Source of the DNA: Lucifuga dentata
Taxonomy: Eukaryota; Chordata; Actinopteri; Ophidiiformes; Bythitidae
Direction: 5' to 3'
Assembly (NCBI GenBank): GCA_014773175.1
Contig: VXCM01000958.1
Location: 1-64,000, forward strand
Length of the DNA stretch: 64,000 bases
Shown: positions 63,403-64,000 of the stretch, piece by piece
Layout: each line of letters opens with the position of its first letter
Position numbering within the stretch: position 1 is the stretch's first letter
Program-made: the position numbers and the translations under genes
The notes under the pieces: generated by a model
Seen by the model: the letters and a program-made list of their open reading frames with translations, nothing else
The model's database searches: none
Told to the model about the DNA's origin: nothing

Positions 63403-64000
63403 ACCCCACTCAGAGCGGAGATACAGACAGACAAAGATTGTCTATTGACTTGCTCCCCTTAGCAGCCCACATAAATCTGCTGTACGGCTCTGCGCATTTT
63501 AATCGACTGCTTTTAGAGTTACATTATTTACCTACTGAATGCCAGACAGAGAGGAGCAAACAAGCTATTACACTATCTTAGTTTACATCACATTATGTTT
63601 CACAGCACTTAGACTGTATGGTGGTGAATAACAGCTTAATAAACAAACAAGATGGAAGGAAAACACACAAATACAGAGAAGAGACAGAGAAACAGATTAA
63701 TTTACAGGAACAGCGTATGCACGAAAACCACAGCCTTTTATGTCTTTACATCATTATCATATTGTCACAAGGTTTCATCATACCATTTGAAAATGTAATT
63801 ATCCTCATATTCCATAATCAGAGTAAATCCAATGTTAACAAATTTTATGGGTTAAGGTTTGAGATAATATGTGCTTTACATGGAATTTTAATCGGTTTGC
63901 CTTACCCAAAAGGCCTCACAACAAACCTGTACATCAATTTAGCAAATAGTGAAGAATAATGAGATTGAATCACCCTAAGTTTTAAGTTTGCTCAATGGTC

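Larger units (their letters stand above)
24153..64000 (-). other. fbxl17: fbxl17 upstream intron, continuing beyond the window
   Basis: This is read as intron because the exon at 24010-24152 has a clear acceptor and starts inside a codon, so another exon must lie upstream on the minus strand. No LRR-coding exon was recognised anywhere above 24153. The intron would therefore be at least 39.8 kb, consistent with the very long introns known for FBXL17 in vertebrates. It contains microsatellites, DNA-transposon relics and AT-rich DNA, listed separately. An exon shorter than about 150 bp could have been missed by eye, and a gene nested in the intron cannot be fully excluded. Confidence 0.6.

Overview
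The window is vertebrate nuclear DNA, almost certainly from a teleost fish and probably a percomorph. It is AT-rich and mostly non-coding. It is dense in CA/TG, GA and tetranucleotide microsatellites, and it carries Tc1/mariner-like, hAT-like and other MITE-type relics plus a LINE 3' end of kinds common in teleosts. It contains no bacterial, phage or CRISPR-like architecture. Most of the longer open frames read through simple repeats, begin without an ATG, or resemble nothing I know.

One gene is supported. fbxl17 (F-box and leucine-rich repeat protein 17) lies on the minus strand, and the window holds only its 3' end. The penultimate coding exon is 24010-24152 and the last coding exon is 9600-9737 (stop codon TAG at 9600-9602). 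Both have canonical splice sites, they join in phase 0, and together they encode the last ~92 residues: the final cysteine-type leucine-rich repeat and the C-terminal tail. The intron between them is 14,272 bp. Everything from 24153 to the window end is read as the preceding intron, at least 39.8 kb, because I found no further exon there. The 3'UTR lies below 9600 and may run to a candidate poly(A) signal near 7437.

Layout: 1-7400 is the region downstream of fbxl17, with a degenerate MITE and a LINE 3' fragment flanked by an 11-bp target-site duplication. 7415-9599 is the likely 3'UTR. 9738-24009 is the last intron, with many microsatellites. 24153-64000 is the upstream intron, with several DNA-transposon relics: a MITE pair (26.4 and 54.8 kb), Tc1-like relics (27.1 and 61.3 kb), a 696-bp element with ~50-bp inverted ends (50.3 kb), a fold-back composite (56.9 kb), a hAT-like element with an exact 8-bp target duplication (58.1 kb), and another MITE (62.9 kb).

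The assembly shows a consistent artefact. There are fifteen single-N joins. At six of them the 59-67 bp left of the N is repeated exactly to its right, which indicates contig ends that overlap but were never merged. Most of the others fall inside homopolymers or a CA repeat. The N at 1005 lies inside the LINE coding remnant and probably hides real missing sequence. I see no convincing new biological system here. The best leads are the transposon structures, three perfect hairpins and a TG-rich splice acceptor.
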